The notes under the pieces are model-generated. The model saw only the letters and a list, made by a program, of their open reading frames with translations, was not told the origin of the DNA and ran no database searches. The position numbers and the translations under genes were made by a program. This document shows positions 53,814-61,462 of a DNA stretch of 64,000 nucleotides, piece after piece; the first letter of the stretch is position 1, and every line of letters starts with the position of its first letter. Source of the stretch: Vibrio sp. S9_S30 (GTDB taxonomy: Bacteria > Pseudomonadota > Gammaproteobacteria > Enterobacterales > Vibrionaceae); NCBI RefSeq assembly GCF_014694455.1, contig NZ_JAAUWT010000020.1, positions 1-64,000 of the forward strand. The letters run 5' to 3'.

Positions 53814-54914
53814 ATGAAATTTACCATCGAACGCAGCCACCTGATTAAACCATTACAACAAGTTTCTGGCGCTCTGGGTGGACGTCCCACATTACCCATC
53901 TTGGGCAATTTGCTTCTGAAAGTAGAAAATAACGAACTTTCACTGACGGCAACCGACCTTGAAGTTGAGCTGATTGCAAATGTGGCGTTGGAAGGGGACT
54001 TTGAAGCGGGCAGTACAACCGTTCCTTCCCGTAAATTTTTGGATATCTGTCGAGGGTTACCAGACGATGCGATCATCACTGTGGTGATGGAAGCGGATCG
54101 CGTTCAAGTGCGTTCTGGTCGAAGCCGCTTTTCGCTATCCACTTTGCCTGCGAGTGATTTCCCAAACATCGAAGATTGGCAAAGCGAAGCGGATATTACG
54201 CTGTCCCAGCAAGAGCTGCGTAGCTTGATTGATAAAACACAGTTTTCAATGGCGAACCAAGATGTTCGTTACTACCTCAACGGTATGCTGTTTGAAATTG
54301 AAGGAACAACGCTTCGCTCTGTGGCAACAGACGGTCACCGTATGGCGGTATCGCAAACTCAGCTTGTTACGGAGCTACCGAACCAACAAATTATCTTGCC
54401 TCGTAAAGGCGTTCAAGAGCTCGTAAAGCTGTTGGATGCGCCAGAAGCGGAGGTAACGTTACAAATAGGCAATGCCAACCTGCGTGCCGCCGTGAATAAC
54501 TTTACCTTTACCTCTAAATTGGTGGATGGTCGATTCCCCGATTACCGCCGAGTGATGCCACAAAGCAGCAATAAAACATTAGAAGCGCCATGTGATGAAT
54601 TGAAACATGCGTTTTCTCGTGCGGCGATTTTATCCAATGAAAAATTCCGTGGCGTACGCGTGAATTTCATTGGCAATGAAATGCGCATTACGGCCAACAA
54701 CCCAGAACAAGAAGAAGCAGAAGAAGTGCTTGATGTTTCTTTTGAGGGCGACGACTTGGAAATCGGGTTTAACGTCAGCTACGTTTTGGATGTATTGAAT
54801 ACCCTTCGCTGTGAAAAAGTGCGAATCTCAATGTCCGACGCGAACGCCAGCGCACTGATTGAGAATGCCGATGACGACAGCGCCATGTATGTGGTGATGC
54901 CCATTCGCTTATAG
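53814..54914 (+). CDS. dnaN: DNA polymerase III beta clamp
   Basis: Ring-shaped processivity factor. The 366-residue protein consists of three clamp domains of about 120 residues each and ends in SAMYVVMPIRL, the conserved MPxRL end that lies in the partner-binding pocket. It is 15 bp after dnaA and 12 bp before recF. Confidence 0.98.
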   Translation: MKFTIERSHLIKPLQQVSGALGGRPTLPILGNLLLKVENNELSLTATDLEVELIANVALEGDFEAGSTTVPSRKFLDICRGLPDDAIITVVMEADRVQVRSGRSRFSLSTLPASDFPNIEDWQSEADITLSQQELRSLIDKTQFSMANQDVRYYLNGMLFEIEGTTLRSVATDGHRMAVSQTQLVTELPNQQIILPRKGVQELVKLLDAPEAEVTLQIGNANLRAAVNNFTFTSKLVDGRFPDYRRVMPQSSNKTLEAPCDELKHAFSRAAILSNEKFRGVRVNFIGNEMRITANNPEQEEAEEVLDVSFEGDDLEIGFNVSYVLDVLNTLRCEKVRISMSDANASALIENADDDSAMYVVMPIRL

Positions 54915-54926
54915 TGGATTGGGCTT

Positions 54927-56006
54927 ATGCCACTCACTCGACTGATTGTTCAGACATTTCGTAACATTGAAGCCTGTGACGTTGAATTGTCACCAGGCTT
55001 TAATTTTCTTATTGGTCCTAATGGCAGTGGGAAAACCAGCCTAATTGAAGCGATTTATTTGCTTGGTCATGGGCGTTCATTTAAGAGCTCTTTAACGGGG
55101 AGAGTTATCCAAAACGGCTGCGATGAACTCTTCGTACATGGTCGTTTTTTGAACCAGGATCAATTTGAGCTGCCAATTGGCATTAATAAGCAGCGCGACG
55201 GCTCAACAGAGGTTAAAATAGGCGGTCAGTCTGGGCAAAAGTTAGCGCAGTTAGCTCAGGTTTTACCTTTGCAGTTGATTCATCCTGAAGGATTTGAATT
55301 ATTGACTGATGGACCAAAATTTCGTCGAGCCTTTATCGATTGGGGCGTTTTCCATACCGAGTCACATTTTTATGATGCATGGGGACGATTTAAACGACTC
55401 AATAAGCAGCGGAATGCGTTACTGAAAACCGCCACCCATTATAAAGAGCTCAGTTATTGGGATCAGCAAATGGCAACGCTGGCTGAAAACATCAGTCAAT
55501 GGCGACAAGAATACGTTGAAAACATGAAGAAAGTGGCAGAAGAAATCTGTCGCACTTTTTTGCCAGAATTTGATATCCAATTGAAGTATTATCGAGGGTG
55601 GGACAAAGAGACACCTTATCGGGATATCCTCGAAAACAACTTCGAACGTGATCAGTCATTGGGCTATACATTCAGCGGACCCAATAAGGCTGATTTGAAA
55701 ATCAAAGTGAATGGAACGCCCGTTGAAGACGTTTTATCACGCGGTCAATTGAAACTTATGGTCTGTGCGTTGAGAGTCGCGCAAGGGCAGCACTTAACTC
55801 AAATGACAGGAAAGCAGTGTATCTACCTGATAGATGATTTTGCTTCTGAATTAGATAGCCAACGTCGACAGCGTCTTGCAGACTGCTTGAAAGCGACGGG
55901 GGCACAAGTATTTGTAAGCTCTATTACTGAGAGCCAAGTCGTTGATATGCTCGACGATAATGGCAAAATGTTTCATGTGGAACATGGCACAATAGAGCAA
56001 GGATAA
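54927..56006 (+). CDS. recF: Recombination mediator RecF
   Basis: SMC-like ATPase that helps load RecA at gaps. The 359-residue protein has Walker A GPNGSGKTS at 30-38, the signature SRGQLKLM near 271 and Walker B CIYLIDDFASELD near 298. It lies between dnaN and gyrB as usual. The codons for MFHVEH near its end form a parS-like palindrome (55969-55984). Confidence 0.97.
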   Translation: MPLTRLIVQTFRNIEACDVELSPGFNFLIGPNGSGKTSLIEAIYLLGHGRSFKSSLTGRVIQNGCDELFVHGRFLNQDQFELPIGINKQRDGSTEVKIGGQSGQKLAQLAQVLPLQLIHPEGFELLTDGPKFRRAFIDWGVFHTESHFYDAWGRFKRLNKQRNALLKTATHYKELSYWDQQMATLAENISQWRQEYVENMKKVAEEICRTFLPEFDIQLKYYRGWDKETPYRDILENNFERDQSLGYTFSGPNKADLKIKVNGTPVEDVLSRGQLKLMVCALRVAQGQHLTQMTGKQCIYLIDDFASELDSQRRQRLADCLKATGAQVFVSSITESQVVDMLDDNGKMFHVEHGTIEQG

Positions 56007-56020
56007 AAAGAGAGTAACTC

Positions 56021-58438
56021 ATGTCAGAAAATTACGATTCATCGAGTATTAAAGTACTGAAGGGGCTGGATGCGGTTCGTAAGCGTCCGGGTATGTACAT
56101 CGGCGACACTGACGATGGCACCGGTTTACACCACATGGTCTTTGAGGTGGTGGATAACTCTATTGATGAAGCGTTAGCAGGTCACTGTAGTGACATCATT
56201 GTGACTATTCATGAGGATAACTCAGTATCGGTACGTGATGACGGCCGTGGTATCCCAACGGAAATGCACCCGGAAGAGAACGTATCGGCAGCCGAAGTGA
56301 TCATGACGGTACTTCACGCTGGTGGTAAGTTCGATGACAACTCATACAAGGTATCGGGCGGTCTACACGGAGTAGGTGTTTCGGTAGTAAATGCGCTGTC
56401 TAAGCAGGTAATGCTAACCATTCATCGTAGTGGTGAAATTCACACCCAAACATACCATCATGGTGAGCCTCAAGCGCCACTGGCTGTGGTTGGTAAGACA
56501 GATAAGACGGGGACTGAAATCCGTTTTTGGCCGAGTGAAGAAACCTTCACGAATATTGAATTCCATTACGATATTTTGGCAAAACGCCTACGTGAGCTTT
56601 CATTCCTAAACTCAGGTGTCTCCATCAAACTGGTTGATGAGCGCGAAGACGACAAAATGGATCACTTCATGTTTGAAGGCGGAATCCAAGCGTTTGTTGA
56701 ACACTTGAACACAAATAAAACACCGATTATTCAAAAAATATTCCACTTTGATTTTGAACGTGAAGATGGCATTACGGTCGAAGTCGCCATGCAGTGGAAT
56801 GATGGTTACCAAGAAAACATTTACTGTTTCACTAATAACATCCCTCAGCGTGATGGTGGTACTCACTTAGCCGGCTTCCGTGCTGCACTAACGCGCACAC
56901 TCAATAGCTTCATGGACAAAGAAGGCTTTTCGAAAAAAGCGAAAACCGCGACCTCCGGTGACGATGCTCGTGAAGGTCTAACGGCTATCGTCTCAGTGAA
57001 AGTGCCGGATCCGAAGTTCTCAAGTCAAACCAAAGATAAACTGGTTTCTTCTGAGGTGAAGTCTGCGGTTGAATCTGCCATGGGTGAGAAATTGTCTGAG
57101 TTCCTTGTTGAGAACCCAGGTGAAGCGAAGATTGTCTGTACCAAGATTATCGATGCTGCCCGAGCTCGTGATGCGGCACGCAAAGCGCGAGAAATGACTC
57201 GTCGTAAAGGTGCCTTAGATTTGGCGGGTCTGCCAGGCAAGTTAGCGGATTGTCAGGAAAAAGACCCAGCACTTTCTGAACTTTATATTGTGGAGGGTGA
57301 TTCTGCGGGCGGGAGTGCCAAGCAGGGTCGTAACCGTAAAAACCAAGCGATTTTGCCTCTGAAAGGTAAAATCCTTAACGTTGAAAAAGCACGTTTCGAC
57401 AAAATGCTGTCTTCCCAAGAAGTGGCAACGCTGATTACCGCTCTTGGATGTGGGATTGGTCGTGACGAATACAACCCAGATAAGCTCCGCTACCACAACA
57501 TCATCATCATGACCGATGCCGATGTCGATGGTTCTCACATCCGTACACTTTTGCTCACGTTCTTCTACCGTCAAATGCCAGAGCTGATTGAGCGTGGCTA
57601 CGTGTACATTGCTCAGCCACCACTTTACAAAGTGAAGAAAGGCAAGCAAGAGCAGTACATCAAAGATGAAGATGCGATGAGTCAGTATCAAGTTGCCTTG
57701 GCTCTCGATAACGCAGCACTGCACGTGAATGCAGAAGCACCAGCACTCGCAGGTGAAGCGTTAGAGAAACTGGTTCAACAGTACAATGCAGGCATCAAAC
57801 TAGTGGATCGCATGAGCCGCCGCTACCCACATGCATTGGTGCATGAATTTATTTATGTGCCTCGTTTAAGTACTGAACATTGCCAGGACACAGCAGCCGT
57901 TGAAGCTTGGGGTAAACGCCTTGTCGATCAGCTCAATGAGAAAGAAGTCGGTGCAAGCCAATACAACCTAGAAATCGAAAAGCACGAAGAGTTAGGTGTG
58001 AGCCTACCAAAAATTGTGGTTCGTACGCACGGTGTCACCCATGAGTATGTTCTCAGTGTTGACTTATTTAATTCGAAAGAATACGGAAAACTTGCTGAGC
58101 TTTCAGAAGCGCTAGAGGGTCTTATTGAAGACGGAGCTTACATTAAACGTGGCGAGCGTACTCAGCCCGTTGTGAACTTCGTTGATGCTCTGAATTGGTT
58201 AATCAAAGAATCTCGTCGTGGTTTGAGTCTACAGCGATACAAAGGTCTAGGTGAGATGAACCCCGATCAGCTTTGGGAAACCACCATGGATCCTGAAACA
58301 CGTCGCATGATGCAAGTGACCATTGAAGATGCGGTAGGAGCAGATCAACTGTTTACTACGCTGATGGGGGATCAAGTGGAGCCGCGTCGTAACTTCATTG
58401 AAGAGAATGCGCTCAAAGTCGCCAACCTAGATGTCTAG
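56021..58438 (+). CDS. gyrB: DNA gyrase subunit B
   Basis: ATPase subunit of gyrase. The 805-residue protein, the long gammaproteobacterial form, has a GHKL ATPase domain (VVDNSIDEA, DDGRGIP, GGLHGVGVSVVNA in the first 125 residues) and a transducer domain. The TOPRIM domain has EGDSAGGSAKQGR near 424 and MTDADVDGSHIRTLL near 497, and the family insert lies at about 560-730. Its C-terminal end is RNFIEENALKVANLDV. A terminator and a palindromic repeat follow. Confidence 0.98.
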   Translation: MSENYDSSSIKVLKGLDAVRKRPGMYIGDTDDGTGLHHMVFEVVDNSIDEALAGHCSDIIVTIHEDNSVSVRDDGRGIPTEMHPEENVSAAEVIMTVLHAGGKFDDNSYKVSGGLHGVGVSVVNALSKQVMLTIHRSGEIHTQTYHHGEPQAPLAVVGKTDKTGTEIRFWPSEETFTNIEFHYDILAKRLRELSFLNSGVSIKLVDEREDDKMDHFMFEGGIQAFVEHLNTNKTPIIQKIFHFDFEREDGITVEVAMQWNDGYQENIYCFTNNIPQRDGGTHLAGFRAALTRTLNSFMDKEGFSKKAKTATSGDDAREGLTAIVSVKVPDPKFSSQTKDKLVSSEVKSAVESAMGEKLSEFLVENPGEAKIVCTKIIDAARARDAARKAREMTRRKGALDLAGLPGKLADCQEKDPALSELYIVEGDSAGGSAKQGRNRKNQAILPLKGKILNVEKARFDKMLSSQEVATLITALGCGIGRDEYNPDKLRYHNIIIMTDADVDGSHIRTLLLTFFYRQMPELIERGYVYIAQPPLYKVKKGKQEQYIKDEDAMSQYQVALALDNAALHVNAEAPALAGEALEKLVQQYNAGIKLVDRMSRRYPHALVHEFIYVPRLSTEHCQDTAAVEAWGKRLVDQLNEKEVGASQYNLEIEKHEELGVSLPKIVVRTHGVTHEYVLSVDLFNSKEYGKLAELSEALEGLIEDGAYIKRGERTQPVVNFVDALNWLIKESRRGLSLQRYKGLGEMNPDQLWETTMDPETRRMMQVTIEDAVGADQLFTTLMGDQVEPRRNFIEENALKVANLDV

Positions 58439-58458
58439 ATTACTTGGTGTTTAGCCCT

Positions 58459-58538
58459 TTCGCTTCATTTCTTCGTCAGAGGTGCTCACATACGCTTGTA
58501 TGTGTATGCTCCGCGCCTCTTCCTTGAACTGAAGCGAA
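58459..58538. repeat. Nested palindromic repeat downstream of gyrB
   Basis: Three arms nest symmetrically: TTCGCTTCA / TGAAGCGAA (58459-58467 / 58530-58538), AGAGGTGC / GCGCCTCT (58478-58485 / 58513-58520, one T-G) and CACATAC / GTATGTG (58487-58493 / 58498-58504) with a GCTT loop. It looks like a REP-type dispersed intergenic element; I recall similar sequences in Vibrio genomes, but this window holds only one copy. There is no T-run, so it is not a terminator. Confidence 0.7.
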
Positions 58539-58572
58539 ATTGCGTTGCCCCATGAAATCTAAATTATTAGAT

Positions 58573-58600
58573 AAAAGATCGCCTTATTCGGCGGTCTTTT
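58573..58600 (+). terminator. Terminator after gyrB
   Basis: AAAAGATCGCC / GGCGGTCTTTT form an 11-bp stem with one T-G pair and a 6-base loop TTATTC, then TTCTTTTTT. It lies 134 bp after gyrB, beyond the palindromic repeat. Confidence 0.85.
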
Positions 58601-58654
58601 TTCTTTTTTAACACCATGAAAAATAATGGATTTGAAATTATTTTTGTTTTTTCT

Positions 58655-58683
58655 CTTGAAAGATTAGGCGACTATCCACATAT
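58655..58683 (+). promoter_or_regulatory. Sigma-32 heat-shock promoter of ibpA
   Basis: CTTGAAA (58655-58661) and CCACATAT (58676-58683) are 14 bp apart. They match the sigma-32 consensus CTTGAAA / CCCCATNT except for one base in the -10. The expected start, near 58690, gives a 5' leader of about 210 bases before ibpA. Confidence 0.82.
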
Positions 58684-58820
58684 CTAGTTTTGAGAGAACG
58701 CCGTAAGGGTCTCTTAAAGCGCTTGTCCCGTTTGTGTCTCGCCAATAGGGCTAAAAAAAGAACAAACAAATACGGAAAGCACACCATTTAACTTTTGTTA
58801 GCGACCATGTCCCAGCGCAA

Positions 58821-58893
58821 CCATTGCCAGTGGAATGGTAAGACTGACTCCTTGGTATCCTAAAATTGCCAAGGCTATTGCTTATCATAAGGA
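58821..58893 (+). promoter_or_regulatory. ROSE-type RNA thermometer in the ibpA leader
   Basis: The last hairpin can pair TATTGCTTAT with ATAAGGATAGTA, so TTGCT (58878-58882) faces the ribosome site AAGGA (58889-58893). This U-U-G-C-U against AGGA pairing with a bulged G is the hallmark of ROSE elements. Two further hairpins precede it: CCTTGG / CCAAGG (58850-58855 / 58869-58874) and CCATT / AATGG (near 58821-58838). The inference is low-temperature masking of translation and melting on heat shock. Confidence 0.8.
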
Positions 58894-58900
58894 TAGTATT

Positions 58901-59335
58901 ATGCGTAATGTAGATTTCACTCCCCTATACCGTAACGCCATTGGTTTTGACCGCCTGTTAAACCTGATGGAAGCCAATAATGCCAAGAACTCTTCTGGTG
59001 GCTACCCTCCGTACAACATCGAGCAAAAAGACGAAAACAACTACCGCATTACGATGGCGGTGGCAGGTTTTTCGGATGATCACTTAGAGATTACTCAGAA
59101 AGAGAACATGCTGATTGTGAGTGGTGAGCGTCAAGCCGAAGACGGGAAAAATTATGTGTATCAAGGTATTGCTGAGCGCAACTTTGAACGTAAATTCCAG
59201 TTAGCCGATTACGTGAAAGTGGTTGGTGCCACCATGGAAAATGGCTTGTTGCATGTCGACTTAGAACGCGAAATTCCGGAAGCAATGAAACCACGTAAGA
59301 TTGCCATTAATGGCAAGAACCTCATTGAGAATTAA
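58901..59335 (+). CDS. ibpA: Small heat shock protein IbpA
   Basis: Holdase that binds unfolded proteins in aggregates for later refolding by ClpB/DnaK. The protein has 144 residues from the ATG at 58901; a frame from 58835 would pass through the thermometer. The N-terminal DFTPLYRNAIGFDRL is typical of IbpA. The alpha-crystallin domain covers about 35-125, with YNIEQKDENNYRITMAVAGF and GLLHVDLEREIPE. IEN follows near the C-terminus. A single copy is seen here, with no ibpB beside it. Heat control is by sigma-32 plus ROSE. Confidence 0.95.
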   Translation: MRNVDFTPLYRNAIGFDRLLNLMEANNAKNSSGGYPPYNIEQKDENNYRITMAVAGFSDDHLEITQKENMLIVSGERQAEDGKNYVYQGIAERNFERKFQLADYVKVVGATMENGLLHVDLEREIPEAMKPRKIAINGKNLIEN

Positions 59336-59355
59336 GACGTTAGCCTTCTAGTCGC

Positions 59356-59381
59356 AAAACGCCCGCATCTGCGGGCGTTTT
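59356..59381 (+). terminator. Terminator between ibpA and avtA
   Basis: AAAACGCCCGCA / TGCGGGCGTTTT form a 12-bp perfect stem with a 2-base centre, then a T-run. The A-run on the left also suits leftward termination of avtA. Confidence 0.88.
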
Positions 59382-59404
59382 TCGTTTTGTATTGCAAACT
59401 TGTG

Positions 59405-60655
59405 CTATTTGCTGTCGTAGGCTTTTTTTATTTCTTCCGCAATCACCGCAATGCCTTTTTGCATCGCCTCATCGTCTTGCACGTAGTTCATGCGTAAACA
59501 TTGGTGTGCGTGATCCCATTCGTCTTCCTGTCCAATAAAGAAATACTCACCCGGAACAATCAGAACGCCTCGGTCTTTCAGTCGTTGGTACAATTCCACT
59601 GTGGTAATAGGTAACTCATCAAACCACAACCATAAGAAGATAGCCCCTTCCGGTTTATGAATGCGAAAACGTGGGTCATCGATGGCCTCTTGTAGAAGCT
59701 GAACGGCGCGTTGAGATTTCTGTTGATAGAACGGTTTGATGGTATGTTGGCTCAGGCTGAGTAAATCACCAGATTCAATCATGTGCTTACCTAGGGCTGG
59801 ACCTAAACTTCCTGGCGCTAAGCTAATGATACCATTCATATTAGCGAGGGCTTGAGTGACTTCCTCGTTGGCGATCACAATGCCACATCGAAGCCCCGGT
59901 AAACCGAGCTTAGACATGCTCATGCACAGAATGGTGTTGTCGTTCCAAAATGGCGTCACATCTTCAAAGATGATGTTTGGGAAAGGTGTTCCATAGGCAT
60001 TATCAATGATCAACGGAATATCGTTTTCACGTGCCAGTTTATCCAACTTACGAATTTCTTCGTCCGTTAACACGTTGCCAGTTGGGTTGGTTGGCCTTGA
60101 TGCACAAATTGCCGCAACAGATTTATCCACTTTTAGCTGCTCAAAATCCACATGGTATTTGAACATGCGATTATCCAGCATTTCGATCTCAGGGTGGTAA
60201 GACACGAAAATGTCATCGTCAATGCCTGTATCACCATAGCCTATGTATTCGGGGGCAAGAGGAAGTAATATTTTTTTGTGCGAGCCATCAGATTGCTGAC
60301 CAGCAAACAGGTTAAAAAGGTAGAAAAAGCCACTTTGACTGCCATTGGTTAGGCTGATGTTTTTTTCTGAAACGTCCCACCCATAAGTTTCTTTCAATAG
60401 AGAAGCTAAAGCGGATATAAACGCATTTTTACCTTGAGGACCATCATAGTTCGCCATGGAGGCTACCAGCTCTCCACTTTCCAGCATTTCGGTACTGGCT
60501 TGATGAAAATAGTCGAGCATTGCAGGAATAGCGGCAGGGTTACCGCCTCCGAGCATGATGGCACCTGGCGTACGAAGGCCATCGTTTAAGTCGTCCATTA
60601 GCTGGGTAATACCTGAATATCGATTAAATTTGTCACCAAATGTAGAGAACTGCAT
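59405..60655 (-). CDS. avtA: Valine-pyruvate aminotransferase
   Basis: PLP fold type I transaminase that exchanges the amino group between valine (or 2-aminobutyrate) and pyruvate/alanine. The 416-residue protein starts MQFSTFGDKFNRYSGITQLMDDL like AvtA. It shows the SRPTNPTGNV active-site block near 195, IIDNAYGTPFP near 219 and the PLP lysine in LCMSMSKLGLPGLRCG near 250. It works beside the ilv pathway but is a separate transcript. Confidence 0.95.
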   Translation of the reverse strand: MQFSTFGDKFNRYSGITQLMDDLNDGLRTPGAIMLGGGNPAAIPAMLDYFHQASTEMLESGELVASMANYDGPQGKNAFISALASLLKETYGWDVSEKNISLTNGSQSGFFYLFNLFAGQQSDGSHKKILLPLAPEYIGYGDTGIDDDIFVSYHPEIEMLDNRMFKYHVDFEQLKVDKSVAAICASRPTNPTGNVLTDEEIRKLDKLARENDIPLIIDNAYGTPFPNIIFEDVTPFWNDNTILCMSMSKLGLPGLRCGIVIANEEVTQALANMNGIISLAPGSLGPALGKHMIESGDLLSLSQHTIKPFYQQKSQRAVQLLQEAIDDPRFRIHKPEGAIFLWLWFDELPITTVELYQRLKDRGVLIVPGEYFFIGQEDEWDHAHQCLRMNYVQDDEAMQKGIAVIAEEIKKAYDSK

Positions 60656-61032
60656 TACTTCTTTTCCTAAATATTTTTTGCCATCTGTTGTGTAGCGACT
60701 GAATCAAGGTGGTTTGTGATTCAGCGCTGATACTTATGTTGATAATTTATTGTGCAAGACTGCCCAACATACATTATCGAAACAGGAAGTAAAGAGGGTA
60801 AGAAGCTTTGTTTTTCATGGTGTAAAAGCAAGGAGGGAGGGGACGAGAAGCTCATTTTTACGTAGCTCATTGCAATGATAAGGAGATCAACTAAAGCGAT
60901 GAAACTCTATTCAGCACTTAGAATTGTGACTTTGGAGGAAGAGTCAAATTGATTATTGGGAGATGTAACAATTAAATTTCTCATGTTTATAAATATAATC
61001 CAATTTTTAAATCATGATGTATAAGTGCGAAT
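60656..61032. other. avtA-lipoprotein intergenic region
   Basis: A/T-rich 377-bp gap without a convincing gene. It holds an inverted repeat TGAATCA / TGATTCA (60700-60706 / 60717-60723) just upstream of avtA and a perfect TATAAT at 60994-60999 that could serve the lipoprotein gene, without a good -35 box. I see nothing else I can name. Confidence 0.45.
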
Positions 61033-61398
61033 ATGAAACTAAGAACATTAACTATTCTGTCCACAGCACTGCTGCTGTCTGCGTGTAATATTAACAACTA
61101 CCAAGCCGCTGCACCTACTGCCTCTGAAAAAGACATTGAGATGGCGAAAGAAGCATTAGCGCACATACCTAACATGAAGGTGACTGAAGACGGTTATATT
61201 GAATACGTTCAAAGCCTTCCTAGTAGTGGCTATAAATGGAATACAACCACCATTAATAAAATCAGCAAAGAGTGGTCTTGCAAGCAAGCTTACAATTTTT
61301 TGGAGAAAGGGTTTGTAACGCGTATGTTTTTCAAAGGTCAGGGTGGTCGTGAAGAGTACTTCGACAAAGCACGTTGTGACGCGGAAGAAGCGAACTGA
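61033..61398 (+). CDS. Small lipoprotein of unknown function
   Basis: 121-residue precursor with a lipoprotein signal peptide: MKLRTLTILSTALLLSAC with the lipobox LSAC (Cys 18). Asn follows the Cys, so the Lol rule predicts the outer membrane. The mature part of about 100 residues has two further Cys (in SCKQAY and ARCDAE) that could form a disulfide, and no domain I recognise. There is no clear ribosome site. It is a single gene between avtA and glyS with its own terminator. Confidence 0.75.
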   Translation: MKLRTLTILSTALLLSACNINNYQAAAPTASEKDIEMAKEALAHIPNMKVTEDGYIEYVQSLPSSGYKWNTTTINKISKEWSCKQAYNFLEKGFVTRMFFKGQGGREEYFDKARCDAEEAN

Positions 61399-61418
61399 TT
61401 TTTACCTGTGAATTCATT

Positions 61419-61446
61419 AAAAAGGAAGCCTGATGGCTTCCTTTTT
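61419..61446. terminator. Bidirectional terminator between the lipoprotein gene and glyS
   Basis: AAAAAGGAAGCC / GGCTTCCTTTTT form a 12-bp perfect stem with a TGAT loop. A-run on the left and T-run on the right suit both the rightward lipoprotein gene and the leftward glyS. Confidence 0.87.
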
Positions 61447-61462
61447 GACGTTTATACCTAAA

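Noticed and set aside
57242..57724. 160-codon minus-strand frame inside gyrB
   Set aside because: It is antisense to the conserved TOPRIM region of gyrB and shows no independent coding features; long antisense frames are common opposite such genes.
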